A stretch of DNA of 45,463 bases from Candidatus Homeothermus arabinoxylanisolvens (GCA_001689405.1 LUJO01000040.1:1-45463), one strand, 5' to 3'. Numbered from the stretch's first letter, positions 33,845 to 42,386 are shown. The notes: generated from the sequence alone by a model not told the origin. Numbers and translations: made by a program.

Positions 33845-34114
33845 ATGGCTAAAGAATCAATGAAGGCTCGTGAAGTGAAGAGAGCCAAGCTCGTAGCTAA
33901 ATACGCCGCTAAAAAGGCCGCCCTCAAGGCTGCCGGCGACTACGAAGGCCTCCAGAAACTTCCCAAAAATGCTTCTTCAGTGCGTCTGCACAACCGCTGC
34001 AGCATCACTGGCCGTCCCAAAGGTTATATGCGCCAGTTCGGTATTTCACGTATACAGTTCCGTGAAATGGCATCGGCAGGCCTTATCCCCGGTGTTAAGA
34101 AAGCAAGCTGGTAA
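33845..34114 (+). CDS. rpsN: 30S ribosomal protein S14 (zinc-independent form)
   Basis: Head protein bound near S3 and S10. 89 residues, long form: MAKESMKAREVKRAKLVAKY, then RLHNRCSITGRPKGYMRQFGI and REMASAGLIPGVKKASW. The CxxC pairs of the short zinc form are absent, so ribosome assembly here does not depend on zinc for S14. Confidence 0.97.
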   Translation: MAKESMKAREVKRAKLVAKYAAKKAALKAAGDYEGLQKLPKNASSVRLHNRCSITGRPKGYMRQFGISRIQFREMASAGLIPGVKKASW

Positions 34115-34118
34115 TTTA

Positions 34119-34166
34119 CGGGACCGATATTATAAGTGAGTATTAAATATTGTTCGGATAATCCCG
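34119..34166 (+). promoter_or_regulatory. Hairpin before rpsH, candidate S8 control site
   Basis: In the 76-nt rpsN-rpsH gap, CGGGA (34119-34123) pairs with TCCCG (34162-34166), CCGA (34124-34127) with TCGG (34154-34157), and TATT (34128-34131) with AATA (34146-34149), with asymmetric internal bulges. S8 is the autoregulator of the spc operon in E. coli, where its site is near L5. Location next to rpsH suggests but does not prove the same job. Confidence 0.35.
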
Positions 34167-34190
34167 AATCAATTTAAACAATTCAATAAA

Positions 34191-34589
34191 ATGACTGATC
34201 CAATAGCAGATTATTTAACAAGATTGAGGAACGCTATCAAAGCTCAGCACAGAGTAGTGGAGATACCCGCCTCAAACTTGAAAAAAGAGATCACCAAGAT
34301 TCTTTTTGAACAAGGCTACATTCTTAACTACAAGTTTGTAGAGGGTGAGAATCCCGCCGGTACCATCAAGATCGCCTTGAAGTACGATCCCGTTGACAAG
34401 GTTAACGCTATCAAAAACCTGAAGCGTGTATCTCGTCCGGGTCTTCGTCAGTACACCGGCTACAAAGATATGCCGAGAGTGTTAAACGGTTTAGGTATTG
34501 CCATACTTTCGACTTCGAAGGGCGTGATGACCAACAAGCAGGCTCGCGAACTCAAAGTCGGTGGTGAGGTATTGTGTTATGTATACTAA
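34191..34589 (+). CDS. rpsH: 30S ribosomal protein S8
   Basis: Central-domain 16S rRNA binder. 132 residues: MTDPIADYLTRLRNAIKAQH at the start and STSKGVMTNKQARELKVGGE near the C-terminus are diagnostic. It follows a structured 76-nt gap. Confidence 0.98.
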   Translation: MTDPIADYLTRLRNAIKAQHRVVEIPASNLKKEITKILFEQGYILNYKFVEGENPAGTIKIALKYDPVDKVNAIKNLKRVSRPGLRQYTGYKDMPRVLNGLGIAILSTSKGVMTNKQARELKVGGEVLCYVY

Positions 34590-34595
34590 TTTAAT

Positions 34596-34601
34596 AGGAG
34601 G
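34596..34601 (+). promoter_or_regulatory. Full Shine-Dalgarno before rplF
   Basis: AGGAGG lies 8 nt before the rplF ATG, exactly as before rplW. Most other genes in the cluster have no comparable motif. Confidence 0.6.
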
Positions 34602-34609
34602 AAATAACA

Positions 34610-35164
34610 ATGTCAAGAATAGGTAAAGCTCCCATTGAAATACCTGCCGGCGTAACCGTTACCGTAAAGGGTGACGAGGTTACTGTAAAAGGCCCCAAGG
34701 GTGAACTCTCGCAAAAGATAAATCCCGAATTGACAGTGAAAGTCGAAGATGGTCACGTGACTCTGACTCGTCCTTCCGATGACCGCGAGCACCGCGCTCA
34801 GCACGGTCTGTACCGTGCCCTTATCCACAACATGGTGGTAGGTGTGTCGCAGGGCTACCGCAAGGAGATGGAGTTGGTCGGTGTAGGTTACCGTGCCACT
34901 TCCGAAGGTCAGGTACTTGAACTTGCTCTCGGCTTCTCTCACGCTATATTCATCAAATTGCCCAAAGAGATTAAGGTAGAGGCTAAGACCGAGCGTAACA
35001 AGAACCCGCTTATCATACTTGAAAGCGATGACAAGCAGCTCCTCGGTCAGGTGTGCGCCAAGATACGTTCGCTCCGCAAGCCCGAACCGTACAAGGGTAA
35101 AGGTATCAAGTTTGTCGGCGAGGTTATCCGTCGTAAGTCGGGTAAGTCGGCAGGTGCTAAATAA
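34610..35164 (+). CDS. rplF: 50S ribosomal protein L6
   Basis: Two-domain protein near the factor-binding site and sarcin-ricin loop. 184 residues: SRIGKAPIEIPAGVTVTVKG at the start and the C-terminal KIRSLRKPEPYKGKGIKFVGE motif. Confidence 0.98.
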   Translation: MSRIGKAPIEIPAGVTVTVKGDEVTVKGPKGELSQKINPELTVKVEDGHVTLTRPSDDREHRAQHGLYRALIHNMVVGVSQGYRKEMELVGVGYRATSEGQVLELALGFSHAIFIKLPKEIKVEAKTERNKNPLIILESDDKQLLGQVCAKIRSLRKPEPYKGKGIKFVGEVIRRKSGKSAGAK

Positions 35165-35181
35165 TTAAAGAAGACAGAATC

Positions 35182-35523
35182 ATGATATCAAAGATACAAA
35201 GAAGAAATAAAATCAAGACACGTATCCGTGGTAAAGTGTCAGGCACCGCTTCTCGTCCTCGCATGACGGTGTTCCGTAGCAACAAGCAGATCTATGTACA
35301 GCTTGTTGACGATCTCGAAGGCAAGACTCTTGCCGCAACTTCATCGAAGGGCCTCGAAGGCGGCACCAAGACTGAAGTGGCTGCCAAAGTCGGAAAGGCT
35401 ATCGCTGAAAAGGCTATCGCCGCAGGCATAACCGAGGTCGTATTTGACCGTAACGGCTATCTCTTCCATGGCCGAGTAAAATCATTGGCTGACGCAGCTC
35501 GCGAAGGCGGACTTAAATTTTAA
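35182..35523 (+). CDS. rplR: 50S ribosomal protein L18
   Basis: 5S rRNA-binding protein of the central protuberance. 113 residues, with RGKVSGTASRPRMTVFRSNK and IYVQLVDDLEGKTLAATSSK, then FDRNGYLFHGRVKSLADAAR at the end. Confidence 0.97.
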   Translation: MISKIQRRNKIKTRIRGKVSGTASRPRMTVFRSNKQIYVQLVDDLEGKTLAATSSKGLEGGTKTEVAAKVGKAIAEKAIAAGITEVVFDRNGYLFHGRVKSLADAAREGGLKF

Positions 35524-35528
35524 GAATC

Positions 35529-36047
35529 ATGGCAAATAAGAATAACAGAGTAAAATCGACCAACGATCTCGAATTGAAGGACCGCCTCGTGGCTATAAAC
35601 CGTGTTACCAAGGTGACTAAGGGTGGTCGCACCTTTACTTTCGCCGCTATCGTCGTTGTAGGTAACGAAGACGGCATAGTAGGTTGGGGACTCGGTAAAG
35701 CTAACGAAGTCACAGCAGCTATCGCCAAGGGCGTGGAAGCGGCTAAGAAAAACCTTATCCGCGTGCCCGTCCACAAAGGCACTATACCTCACGAGCAGGA
35801 AGCCAAGTTCGGCGGCTCGCGCGTTATCCTCAAGCCCGCATCTCACGGTACCGGAGTTAAGGCCGGTGGTGCTATGCGTGCCGTGCTTGAGAGCGTGGGC
35901 ATAACCGACGTCCTTGCCAAGTCTAAGGGTTCTTCCAACCCCCACAACCTTGTGAAGGCTACAATCGAGGCCCTCGGCGAAATGAGAAGCCCGCTTCAAG
36001 TAGCTCAGAATCGTGGTATATCGCTCGAAAAAGTGTATAACGGTTAA
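35529..36047 (+). CDS. rpsE: 30S ribosomal protein S5
   Basis: Accuracy-related protein at the mRNA entry. 172 residues. The N-terminal double-stranded-RNA-binding-like part is LVAINRVTKVTKGGRTFTFA; the loop whose mutations give spectinomycin resistance in other bacteria lies in this area. The C-terminal GSNPHNLVKATIEALGEM is typical. Confidence 0.97.
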   Translation: MANKNNRVKSTNDLELKDRLVAINRVTKVTKGGRTFTFAAIVVVGNEDGIVGWGLGKANEVTAAIAKGVEAAKKNLIRVPVHKGTIPHEQEAKFGGSRVILKPASHGTGVKAGGAMRAVLESVGITDVLAKSKGSSNPHNLVKATIEALGEMRSPLQVAQNRGISLEKVYNG

Positions 36048-36060
36048 ATCGACTTGAAAA

Positions 36061-36240
36061 ATGGCAAAAATTAAAATCACTCAGATAAAGAGCCGCATCA
36101 ACGCCCCCAAGGTCCAGAAGCTTACCTTGGATGCTCTCGGCTTGAAGAAAATGCATCACTCGGTAGTGAAAGAAGACACTCCCAGCGTGATGGGTATGGT
36201 TAACCGTGTTCGTCACCTCGTTGAAGTGACCAACGCATAA
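36061..36240 (+). CDS. rpmD: 50S ribosomal protein L30
   Basis: A short gene of 59 residues: MAKIKITQIKSRI start, followed by LDALGLKKMHHSVV and GMVNRVRHLVEVTNA, matching the L30 family (ferredoxin-like fold, binds 23S rRNA). It sits 13 nt after rpsE and 16 nt before rplO, the standard position in the spc operon. Confidence 0.95.
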   Translation: MAKIKITQIKSRINAPKVQKLTLDALGLKKMHHSVVKEDTPSVMGMVNRVRHLVEVTNA

Positions 36241-36256
36241 TTCAAGGCTTACAGTT

Positions 36257-36703
36257 ATGGAATTAAATACTATTCATCCTGCCGTAGGATCCAATACAAA
36301 GAAGACCCGCATCGGTCGCGGTGCAGGTTCCGGTAAAGGCGGTACTTCAACCCGTGGTCACAAGGGTGCTAAATCACGTTCGGGCTACAGCCGCAAGGTA
36401 GGCTTCGAAGGTGGCCAGATGCCTCTGCAGCGTCGTCTTCCTAAATTCGGTTTCAAGAACTTCAACCGCGTTGAGTATAAGGCTATAAATGTCGGCGATC
36501 TTGAAACTCTTGCCGCAGCTAAGGGCCTTGAGAAGATCGGCATCGAAGAACTTCGTGCAGCCGGTTTCATCTCGCGCAATCAGCTGGTGAAGATCCTTGC
36601 TTCCGGCACTATCACTCGTGCAATCGCTGTTGAGGCCAACGCATTCTCAGAAGCCGCTCAGAAGGCTATCGAGGCTGCCGGTGGTTCAATCGCTAAAGTT
36701 TAA
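36257..36703 (+). CDS. rplO: 50S ribosomal protein L15
   Basis: Late-assembly large-subunit protein. 148 residues with the glycine-rich N-terminus RIGRGAGSGKGGTSTRGHKG and the core GGQMPLQRRLPKFGFKNFNR. The final base of its stop is the A of the first possible secY ATG. Confidence 0.97.
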   Translation: MELNTIHPAVGSNTKKTRIGRGAGSGKGGTSTRGHKGAKSRSGYSRKVGFEGGQMPLQRRLPKFGFKNFNRVEYKAINVGDLETLAAAKGLEKIGIEELRAAGFISRNQLVKILASGTITRAIAVEANAFSEAAQKAIEAAGGSIAKV

Positions 36704-38052
36704 TGATAATGAGATTTGTTCAAACCCTTAAAAACATTTGGACAATCGAAGAGCTCCGCAAGCGTCTCCTCGTGACATTCCTGCTGGTATTCGTTTACCG
36801 ACTGGGATGTTACGTGGTGCTTCCGGGTATCCACCCCGACGATCTTGACGCGCTGGCCAACTTTACCGCCGGCAGCGGCTTGATGCAGCTCCTCGATATG
36901 TTCTCGGGCGGCGCTTTCTCGCAGGCCTCTATCTTTGCACTCGGTATCATGCCATACATCACGGCATCGATCGTGATACAGCTTCTCGGCATGGTGCTTC
37001 CTTCATTCCAGAAGATGCAGCGCGAAGGCGAGAGCGGTCGTCAGAAACTGAACCAGTACACTCGTTATCTTACCGTGTTGATCCTGTTGCTTCAGGGCCC
37101 CGCTTACCTTATAAACCTTCAGATACAGGTAAACAGCGCCGGCGGCCATGCTGTAATGGGATTTTGGACCGTCCTCTATCTTACGATCATTCTTGCTGCC
37201 GGCTCAATGTTTATCATGTGGCTCGGTGAACGCATTACCGATCGCGGTATAGGCAACGGTATCTCTTTCATCATCTTGGTGGGTATTATCGCCCGTCTGC
37301 CCCAGTCGCTCTACTACGAGTTTGTCAGCCGTCTGCCCGGTTCTACCGGTTCTGAAGGCGGTCTGGTCATGTTCATCGTCGAGCTCATTCTGCTCTTCGC
37401 TGTTACTGTGGGCGCCGTATTGCTCGTGCAGGGTACACGCAAGGTGCCCGTACAGTATGCCAAGCGCATTGTCGGCAACAAGCAGTATGGTGGCGCGCGC
37501 CAGTATATCCCCTTGAAGGTTAATGCCGCAGGTGTGATGCCTATCATCTTTGCTCAGGCAATAATGTTTATACCCATCACCCTCGCCGGATTCGGAGCAC
37601 ACGAAAACAGTATCTTCGTTAAATTCTCCGATATTAACGGCTTAGCTTACAACATTACCTACTTCATCCTCATCGTGGCGTTTACATACTTCTATACCGC
37701 TATCACAGTGCGTCCCGCGCAGATGGCTGAGGATATGAAACGCAACAACGGATTCATCCCCGGCGTCAAGCCCGGTAAGAAGACTGTCGAGTATCTTGAC
37801 TCGATCATGTCGCGCATCACATTGCCCGGATCGCTCTTCTTGGGTATTGTGGCCATTATGCCCGCGTTTGCGCGTCTGTTTGGCGTAAGCCAGAACTTCG
37901 CACAGTTCTTCGGTGGTACTTCGCTGCTCATCCTCGTTGGTGTTGTGCTCGACACTCTCCAGCAGATAGAGTCGCATCTTATGATGCACCACTACGATGG
38001 TCTTATGAAGAACGGTAAGATTAAGGGCCGCACAACCGGTAGCGCTTATTGA
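36703..38052 (+). CDS. secY: Protein translocase channel subunit SecY
   Basis: Central channel of the Sec translocon in the inner membrane. 449 residues with ten predicted TM helices. The plug region follows TM1 (FTAGSGLMQLLDMFSGGAFS), TM2 begins FALGIMPYITASIVIQLL, and the cytoplasmic loop MQREGESGRQKLNQYTRYLT is canonical. The ATG at 36703 overlaps the rplO stop; the ATG at 36709 (MRFVQTLKNIW) is equally possible. adk, which often follows, is absent. Confidence 0.98.
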   Translation: MIMRFVQTLKNIWTIEELRKRLLVTFLLVFVYRLGCYVVLPGIHPDDLDALANFTAGSGLMQLLDMFSGGAFSQASIFALGIMPYITASIVIQLLGMVLPSFQKMQREGESGRQKLNQYTRYLTVLILLLQGPAYLINLQIQVNSAGGHAVMGFWTVLYLTIILAAGSMFIMWLGERITDRGIGNGISFIILVGIIARLPQSLYYEFVSRLPGSTGSEGGLVMFIVELILLFAVTVGAVLLVQGTRKVPVQYAKRIVGNKQYGGARQYIPLKVNAAGVMPIIFAQAIMFIPITLAGFGAHENSIFVKFSDINGLAYNITYFILIVAFTYFYTAITVRPAQMAEDMKRNNGFIPGVKPGKKTVEYLDSIMSRITLPGSLFLGIVAIMPAFARLFGVSQNFAQFFGGTSLLILVGVVLDTLQQIESHLMMHHYDGLMKNGKIKGRTTGSAY

Positions 38053-38086
38053 TAAAGTTGAATTAACAAGCTGGAAATCGTCAATA

Positions 38087-38869
38087 ATGATATATCTCAA
38101 GACATCCGAAGAAATAATCTTGATGCGCGAGGCTTGTAAACTCGTTAGCAGCACACTTGGCGAAGTAGCCAAGTGGGTGGCTCCCGGAGTTACTACCCAT
38201 AAGCTCGACACCATTGCCCGTGAATTTATTCTCGACAACGGTGGCAAGCCCGCTTGTCTCGGTTACGGAGGCTTCCCCGGAACCCTGTGTATTGAGGTAA
38301 ACGAGGTTGTCGTTCATGGATTCCCCTCCAATTACGCATTGCGCGAGGGCGACATAATCGGCTTGGATTGTGTGGTTGAACTTAACGGTTACAACGGCGA
38401 CCAGTGTTATACATTCCCCGTCGGCGAAGTGACCCCCGAAGTCATGCAGCTCCTGAAAGTGACTAAAGAGTCTTTGTATCGCGGTATAGCCGCCTGCAAG
38501 GACGGCAATCGCATCGGCGATATATCCAATGCCATCCAGTCATTCTGCGAGCGTAACGGCTACTCGATAGTCCGTGAGATGTGTGGCCACGGTATAGGCC
38601 GCTCTATGCACGAGGATCCCGAAGTCCCCAACTACGGACGTAAAGGTTCAGGCCCGATTATTAAAAACGGCATGTGCATAGCCATTGAACCGATGGTAAA
38701 TATGGGCAAACGCAATATTGTCATCGAAAAAGACGGATGGCAATGCCGTACCCGCGACCGTCAGCCGTCGGCCCACTTCGAGCATACAGTGGCCGTACTC
38801 AATGGCGAAACAGAGATTTTAACAACATTCGACTACATTCAACAGGCGTTAGGCGATAAAGCAATTTAA
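38087..38869 (+). CDS. map: Methionine aminopeptidase, type I
   Basis: Removes the initiator methionine from nascent proteins. 260 residues. The five metal ligands are visible: Asp in GLDCVVEL, Asp in YNGDQCYTF, His in MCGHGIGRSMHEDP, Glu in CIAIEPMV, and Glu in AHFEHTVAV. The substrate histidine is in EVVVHGFPS. Location between secY and infA is standard in this phylum. Confidence 0.97.
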   Translation: MIYLKTSEEIILMREACKLVSSTLGEVAKWVAPGVTTHKLDTIAREFILDNGGKPACLGYGGFPGTLCIEVNEVVVHGFPSNYALREGDIIGLDCVVELNGYNGDQCYTFPVGEVTPEVMQLLKVTKESLYRGIAACKDGNRIGDISNAIQSFCERNGYSIVREMCGHGIGRSMHEDPEVPNYGRKGSGPIIKNGMCIAIEPMVNMGKRNIVIEKDGWQCRTRDRQPSAHFEHTVAVLNGETEILTTFDYIQQALGDKAI

Positions 38870-38878
38870 ATTTATTAT

Positions 38879-39097
38879 ATGGCAAAACAGGCTGCAATAG
38901 AACAAGACGGTACTATCGTCGAGGCATTAAGCAACGCGATGTTTCGCGTGGAATTGGAAAACGGGCATGAAATCACGGCCCACATATCCGGAAAGATGCG
39001 TATGCACTACATCCGCATCCTACCCGGCGATAAAGTCCGTGTAGAGATGTCTCCCTACGACTTGTCCAAAGGCAGAATTGCGTTTAGATATAAATAA
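38879..39097 (+). CDS. infA: Translation initiation factor IF-1
   Basis: OB-fold protein that occupies the A site during initiation. 72 residues: MAKQAAIEQDGTIVEALSNA, then FRVELENGHEITAHISGKMR and the C-terminal PYDLSKGRIAFRYK. It lies 9 nt after map and 17 nt before rpmJ. Confidence 0.97.
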   Translation: MAKQAAIEQDGTIVEALSNAMFRVELENGHEITAHISGKMRMHYIRILPGDKVRVEMSPYDLSKGRIAFRYK

Positions 39098-39114
39098 TAA
39101 AAACAACCATAGAT

Positions 39115-39231
39115 ATGAAAGTAAGAGCCTCAATTAAAAAGCGCACTCCCGACAGCAAAATCGTGCGTCGCAAGGGTCGCTTGTATGTGATCAATAAGAA
39201 AAATCCAAAGTATAAACAGCGTCAAGGATAA
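39115..39231 (+). CDS. rpmJ: 50S ribosomal protein L36 (cysteine-free form)
   Basis: A 38-residue gene: MKVRASIKKRTPDSKIVRRK followed by GRLYVINKKNPKYKQRQG. The C-C-C-H zinc ribbon of the classical form is missing, so this is the zinc-independent (C-minus) type. Position after infA is conserved. Confidence 0.95.
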   Translation: MKVRASIKKRTPDSKIVRRKGRLYVINKKNPKYKQRQG

Positions 39232-39238
39232 TTTTTGT

Positions 39239-39246
39239 TATTTTTG
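39239..39246 (+). promoter_or_regulatory. Possible internal promoter before rpsM
   Basis: TATTTTTG followed by CA fits the -7 consensus and lies 21 nt before the rpsM ATG in the short rpmJ-rpsM gap. No TTG at standard spacing, so it may only supplement read-through. Confidence 0.35.
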
Positions 39247-39267
39247 CAGAAAATTTAGTCAATCAAT

Positions 39268-39648
39268 ATGGCAGTTAGAATCGTGGGAGTGGATCTCCCC
39301 CAAAATAAAAGAGGTGAAATCGCCTTGACTTATATATTCGGCATCGGACGTAGCGCCGCTAACTCTATCCTTGAGAAAGCCGGAGTTGATAAAAATATCA
39401 AAGTAAAAGACTGGACCGACGCTCAGGCAGCAGCCGTGCGTGAGGTTATCGGACGTGACTACAAGGTAGAGGGCGATCTCCGCAGCGAGATTCAGCTCAA
39501 CATCAAGCGTCTTATGGACATTGGTTGCTACCGTGGTATACGCCACCGTATCGGTCTGCCCGTTCGCGGTCAGAGCACCAAAAACAACGCCCGCACACGC
39601 AAAGGCCGCAAGAAAACAGTCGCTAACAAGAAGAAAGCTACAAAATAA
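39268..39648 (+). CDS. rpsM: 30S ribosomal protein S13
   Basis: Head protein contacting P-site tRNA and L5. 126 residues: VRIVGVDLPQNKRGEIALTY and the C-terminal RHRIGLPVRGQSTKNNARTR. First gene of the alpha section. Confidence 0.98.
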   Translation: MAVRIVGVDLPQNKRGEIALTYIFGIGRSAANSILEKAGVDKNIKVKDWTDAQAAAVREVIGRDYKVEGDLRSEIQLNIKRLMDIGCYRGIRHRIGLPVRGQSTKNNARTRKGRKKTVANKKKATK

Positions 39649-39657
39649 TAAATTAAT

Positions 39658-40047
39658 ATGGCAAAAAAGACAGTCGCAGCAAAGAAGAGAAATGTCAAGG
39701 TTGACGCTAACGGTCAACTGCATGTTCACTCATCTTTCAACAACATTATCGTGTGCTTAGCCAACTCTGAAGGTCAGGTTATATCTTGGTCAAGCGCCGG
39801 TAAGATGGGCTTCCGTGGCTCAAAGAAAAATACCCCTTACGCTGCCCAGATGGCAGCGCAGGACTGCGCTAAGGTCGCTTACGACCTTGGTCTCCGTAAA
39901 GTAAAGGCTTATGTGAAAGGTCCCGGTAACGGACGCGAGTCTGCTATCCGTACCGTACACGGTGCCGGTATCGAAGTTACCGAAATCGTTGACGTTACTC
40001 CGCTGCCCCACAATGGTTGTCGTCCTCCCAAGCGTCGTCGCGTATAA
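39658..40047 (+). CDS. rpsK: 30S ribosomal protein S11
   Basis: Platform protein near the mRNA exit. 129 residues: HVHSSFNNIIVCLANSEGQV, the GFRGSKKNTPYAAQMAAQDC segment and the C-terminal PLPHNGCRPPKRRRV are typical. Confidence 0.98.
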   Translation: MAKKTVAAKKRNVKVDANGQLHVHSSFNNIIVCLANSEGQVISWSSAGKMGFRGSKKNTPYAAQMAAQDCAKVAYDLGLRKVKAYVKGPGNGRESAIRTVHGAGIEVTEIVDVTPLPHNGCRPPKRRRV

Positions 40048-40101
40048 GTCGGGATTTTATCATCTTTAATTACTTTCACGAACATATATCAACCGAGGCT
40101 C

Positions 40102-40193
40102 TTGACTGTGAAGCGGCATTGAATGTGAATAGACCACAATTTTTATCACCTCTCTGTGGTCGCGGCTGCACTAAGATGACGACCCATAGTCAA
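40102..40193 (+). promoter_or_regulatory. Structured rpsK-rpsD spacer, candidate S4 control site
   Basis: The 169-nt gap before rpsD holds nested inverted repeats: TTGACT (40102-40107) with AGTCAA (40188-40193) outside, and a perfect 7-bp GACCACA (40132-40138) with TGTGGTC (40155-40161) inside, the latter around a 16-nt loop. S4 is the known autoregulator of its operon in E. coli and B. subtilis, though with different structures. This is a positional inference. Confidence 0.4.
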
Positions 40194-40216
40194 AACCCTA
40201 ATTTAAGATTATTATA

Positions 40217-40822
40217 ATGGCAAGATATACCGGACCAAAAACTAAGATTGCCCGCAAATTCGGCGAGCCTATCTTCGGCGCTGACAAAGTTCTCTCGCGT
40301 AAAAACTATCCCCCGGGACAGCATGGCGTTAACAAACGTCGCAAATCTTCCGAGTACGGCGTTCAGCTCCGCGAAAAACAAAAGGCTAAATACACCTACG
40401 GTGTTCTCGAAAAACAGTTCCACAACCTGTTCGTTCGTGCCTCTCGCACCAAAGGTATCACTGGTGAGGTGCTTCTTCAGCTCCTCGAGTCACGTCTTGA
40501 CAACGTGGTTTACCGCTTGGGCATAGCTCCCACTCGTGCGGCCGCCCGTCAGCTCGTGCTTCACCGTCACATCACTGTCAACGGCGCTGTTGTAAATATC
40601 GCCTCTTATCATGTGATGCCCGGCGATGTTGTAGGCGTGCGTGAGCGCTCTAAGTCGCTTGAGGTGATTGCTGATGCTCTCGCTGGTTTCAACCACAGCA
40701 AGTATCCGTGGATCGAATGGGACGAGGCCCAGAAAGCAGGCAAGTTCCTCCACGTTCCCACTCGCGAAGATATTCCTGAAAATATCAAGGAGCAGTTGAT
40801 CGTCGAGTTGTATTCTAAATAA
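40217..40822 (+). CDS. rpsD: 30S ribosomal protein S4
   Basis: Primary 16S rRNA binder and assembly initiator. 201 residues: MARYTGPKTKIARKFGEPIF start, the S4 domain RLDNVVYRLGIAPTRAAARQ (about 93-112) followed by LVLHRHITVNG, and the C-terminal PENIKEQLIVELYSK. Zinc cysteines of the alternative N-terminal form are not present. Confidence 0.98.
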   Translation: MARYTGPKTKIARKFGEPIFGADKVLSRKNYPPGQHGVNKRRKSSEYGVQLREKQKAKYTYGVLEKQFHNLFVRASRTKGITGEVLLQLLESRLDNVVYRLGIAPTRAAARQLVLHRHITVNGAVVNIASYHVMPGDVVGVRERSKSLEVIADALAGFNHSKYPWIEWDEAQKAGKFLHVPTREDIPENIKEQLIVELYSK

Positions 40823-40842
40823 TCATTTTAAAACGTAGATCC

Positions 40843-41835
40843 ATGGCTATTTTAGCATTTCAGAAACCTGACAAAGTCGTCATGTTGGAAGCCGATAATT
40901 TCTTCGGTAAGTTCGAGTTCAAGCCATTGGAGCCCGGATATGGCATAACCGTGGGCAATGCGCTCCGCCGCATTCTCCTCTCTTCGCTTGAAGGATACGC
41001 TATATCTTCAATCCGCATCGATGGCGTGAAGCATGAGTTTGACACTATTCCCGGCGTGAAGGAAGATGTCACAAACATCATCCTTAACCTGAAGAAGGTC
41101 GACCTTAAGCAGATTGTCGAAGATACCGAAAACGAAAAGGCTACAATTACGGTGTCAGGTCAGGAGGTGTTCAAGGCCGGTGACATTGGCAAGGCGCTTA
41201 ACGGATTTGAGGTTCTCAATCCCGACCAAGTCATTTGTCATTTGGATCCCGGTGCAAGTTTCCAGCTCGACATCACTATTAACAAAGGACGCGGTTGGGT
41301 CCCCGCTGAAGAAAACAGCTCTCCCGCCGATGCGATCGATGTTATTGCTATTGACTCGATCTATACTCCTATCAAAAATGTGAAGTATACGGTTGAAAAC
41401 TTCCGTGTTGACCAAAAGACCGACTACGAAAAATTGATTATTGAGATCACTACCAACGGTTCAATACTTCCCAAAGACGCTCTTAAAGAAGCTGCGAAGA
41501 TACTGATTTATCACTTCATGCTCTTCTCTGACGAGAAAATCACTCTCGAAACCACCGAGACCGACAGCAACGAAGAGTTTGATGAAGAGGTTCTGCGCAT
41601 GCGTCAGCTCCTCAAGTCGAAGCTCGTGGACATGGACCTCTCGGTCCGTGCTCTTAACTGCTTGAAGAGCGCTGAAGTAGAGACCCTTGGTGAACTCGTG
41701 GTCTTCAACAAGACCGACCTCTTGAAATTCCGTAACTTCGGTAAGAAATCGCTCACGGAGCTCGATGAACTCCTCGCCAATCTTAACCTGTCGTTCGGAA
41801 TGGACATTTCAAAGTATAAATTAGATAAAGAGTAA
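40843..41835 (+). CDS. rpoA: RNA polymerase subunit alpha
   Basis: Scaffold for polymerase assembly and contact for activators. 330 residues. The N-terminal dimerisation domain has YGITVGNALRRILLSSLEGY, and the C-terminal domain (about 255-320) has DMDLSVRALNCLKSAEVETL and LKFRNFGKKSLTELDELL. It lies 20 nt after rpsD and 6 nt before rplQ. Confidence 0.98.
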   Translation: MAILAFQKPDKVVMLEADNFFGKFEFKPLEPGYGITVGNALRRILLSSLEGYAISSIRIDGVKHEFDTIPGVKEDVTNIILNLKKVDLKQIVEDTENEKATITVSGQEVFKAGDIGKALNGFEVLNPDQVICHLDPGASFQLDITINKGRGWVPAEENSSPADAIDVIAIDSIYTPIKNVKYTVENFRVDQKTDYEKLIIEITTNGSILPKDALKEAAKILIYHFMLFSDEKITLETTETDSNEEFDEEVLRMRQLLKSKLVDMDLSVRALNCLKSAEVETLGELVVFNKTDLLKFRNFGKKSLTELDELLANLNLSFGMDISKYKLDKE

Positions 41836-41841
41836 TAAACG

Positions 41842-42363
41842 ATGAGACACAATAAAAAATTTAACCATCTTGGTCGCAAAAAGGCTCACCGCGATGCCTT
41901 GCTCGCTAACATGACTGTTTCCCTCATCATGCACAAGCGCATCTTCACTACGCTTGCCAAGGCTAAAGCTCTCCGCATGTATGCCGAGCCCCTGATCAAC
42001 CGCGCCAAAGAGGACAACACCCCCAACCGCCGCTTGGTATTCAGCCATCTTCAGAACAAGTATGCCGTCACCGAGCTTTTCCGCGAAATCGCGCAGAAGA
42101 TCGCCGACCGCAACGGTGGTTACACCCGCATACTTAAAACAGGCAACCGTCTTGGTGACAATGCCAAGACCTGCTTCATCGAACTGGTTGACTACAACGA
42201 AAACATGCTTAAGGACACTACAGCCAAGAAAGCTACCCGCACTCGCCGCTCGCGCAAGAGCAACGCTGACAAGGCTGCCGCAGCTCCTGCACAGGCTCCT
42301 GCTGCCGAAACTGCCGCTCCCGAAGCCGCAGCTCCTGAAGCGGAGGCTCCCGCCGCTGAATAA
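41842..42363 (+). CDS. rplQ: 50S ribosomal protein L17 with Ala-rich tail
   Basis: 173 residues. The first ~125 are standard L17 (MRHNKKFNHLGRKKAHRDAL, then KRIFTTLAKAKALRMYAEPL), located near the tunnel exit. The last ~45 form a basic then Ala/Pro/Glu-rich low-complexity extension, which is common in Bacteroidota L17 and probably flexible. Last gene of the ribosomal run, followed by a strong terminator. Confidence 0.97.
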   Translation: MRHNKKFNHLGRKKAHRDALLANMTVSLIMHKRIFTTLAKAKALRMYAEPLINRAKEDNTPNRRLVFSHLQNKYAVTELFREIAQKIADRNGGYTRILKTGNRLGDNAKTCFIELVDYNENMLKDTTAKKATRTRRSRKSNADKAAAAPAQAPAAETAAPEAAAPEAEAPAAE

Positions 42364-42386
42364 TTTTCAGAAGACATGCTATATTG

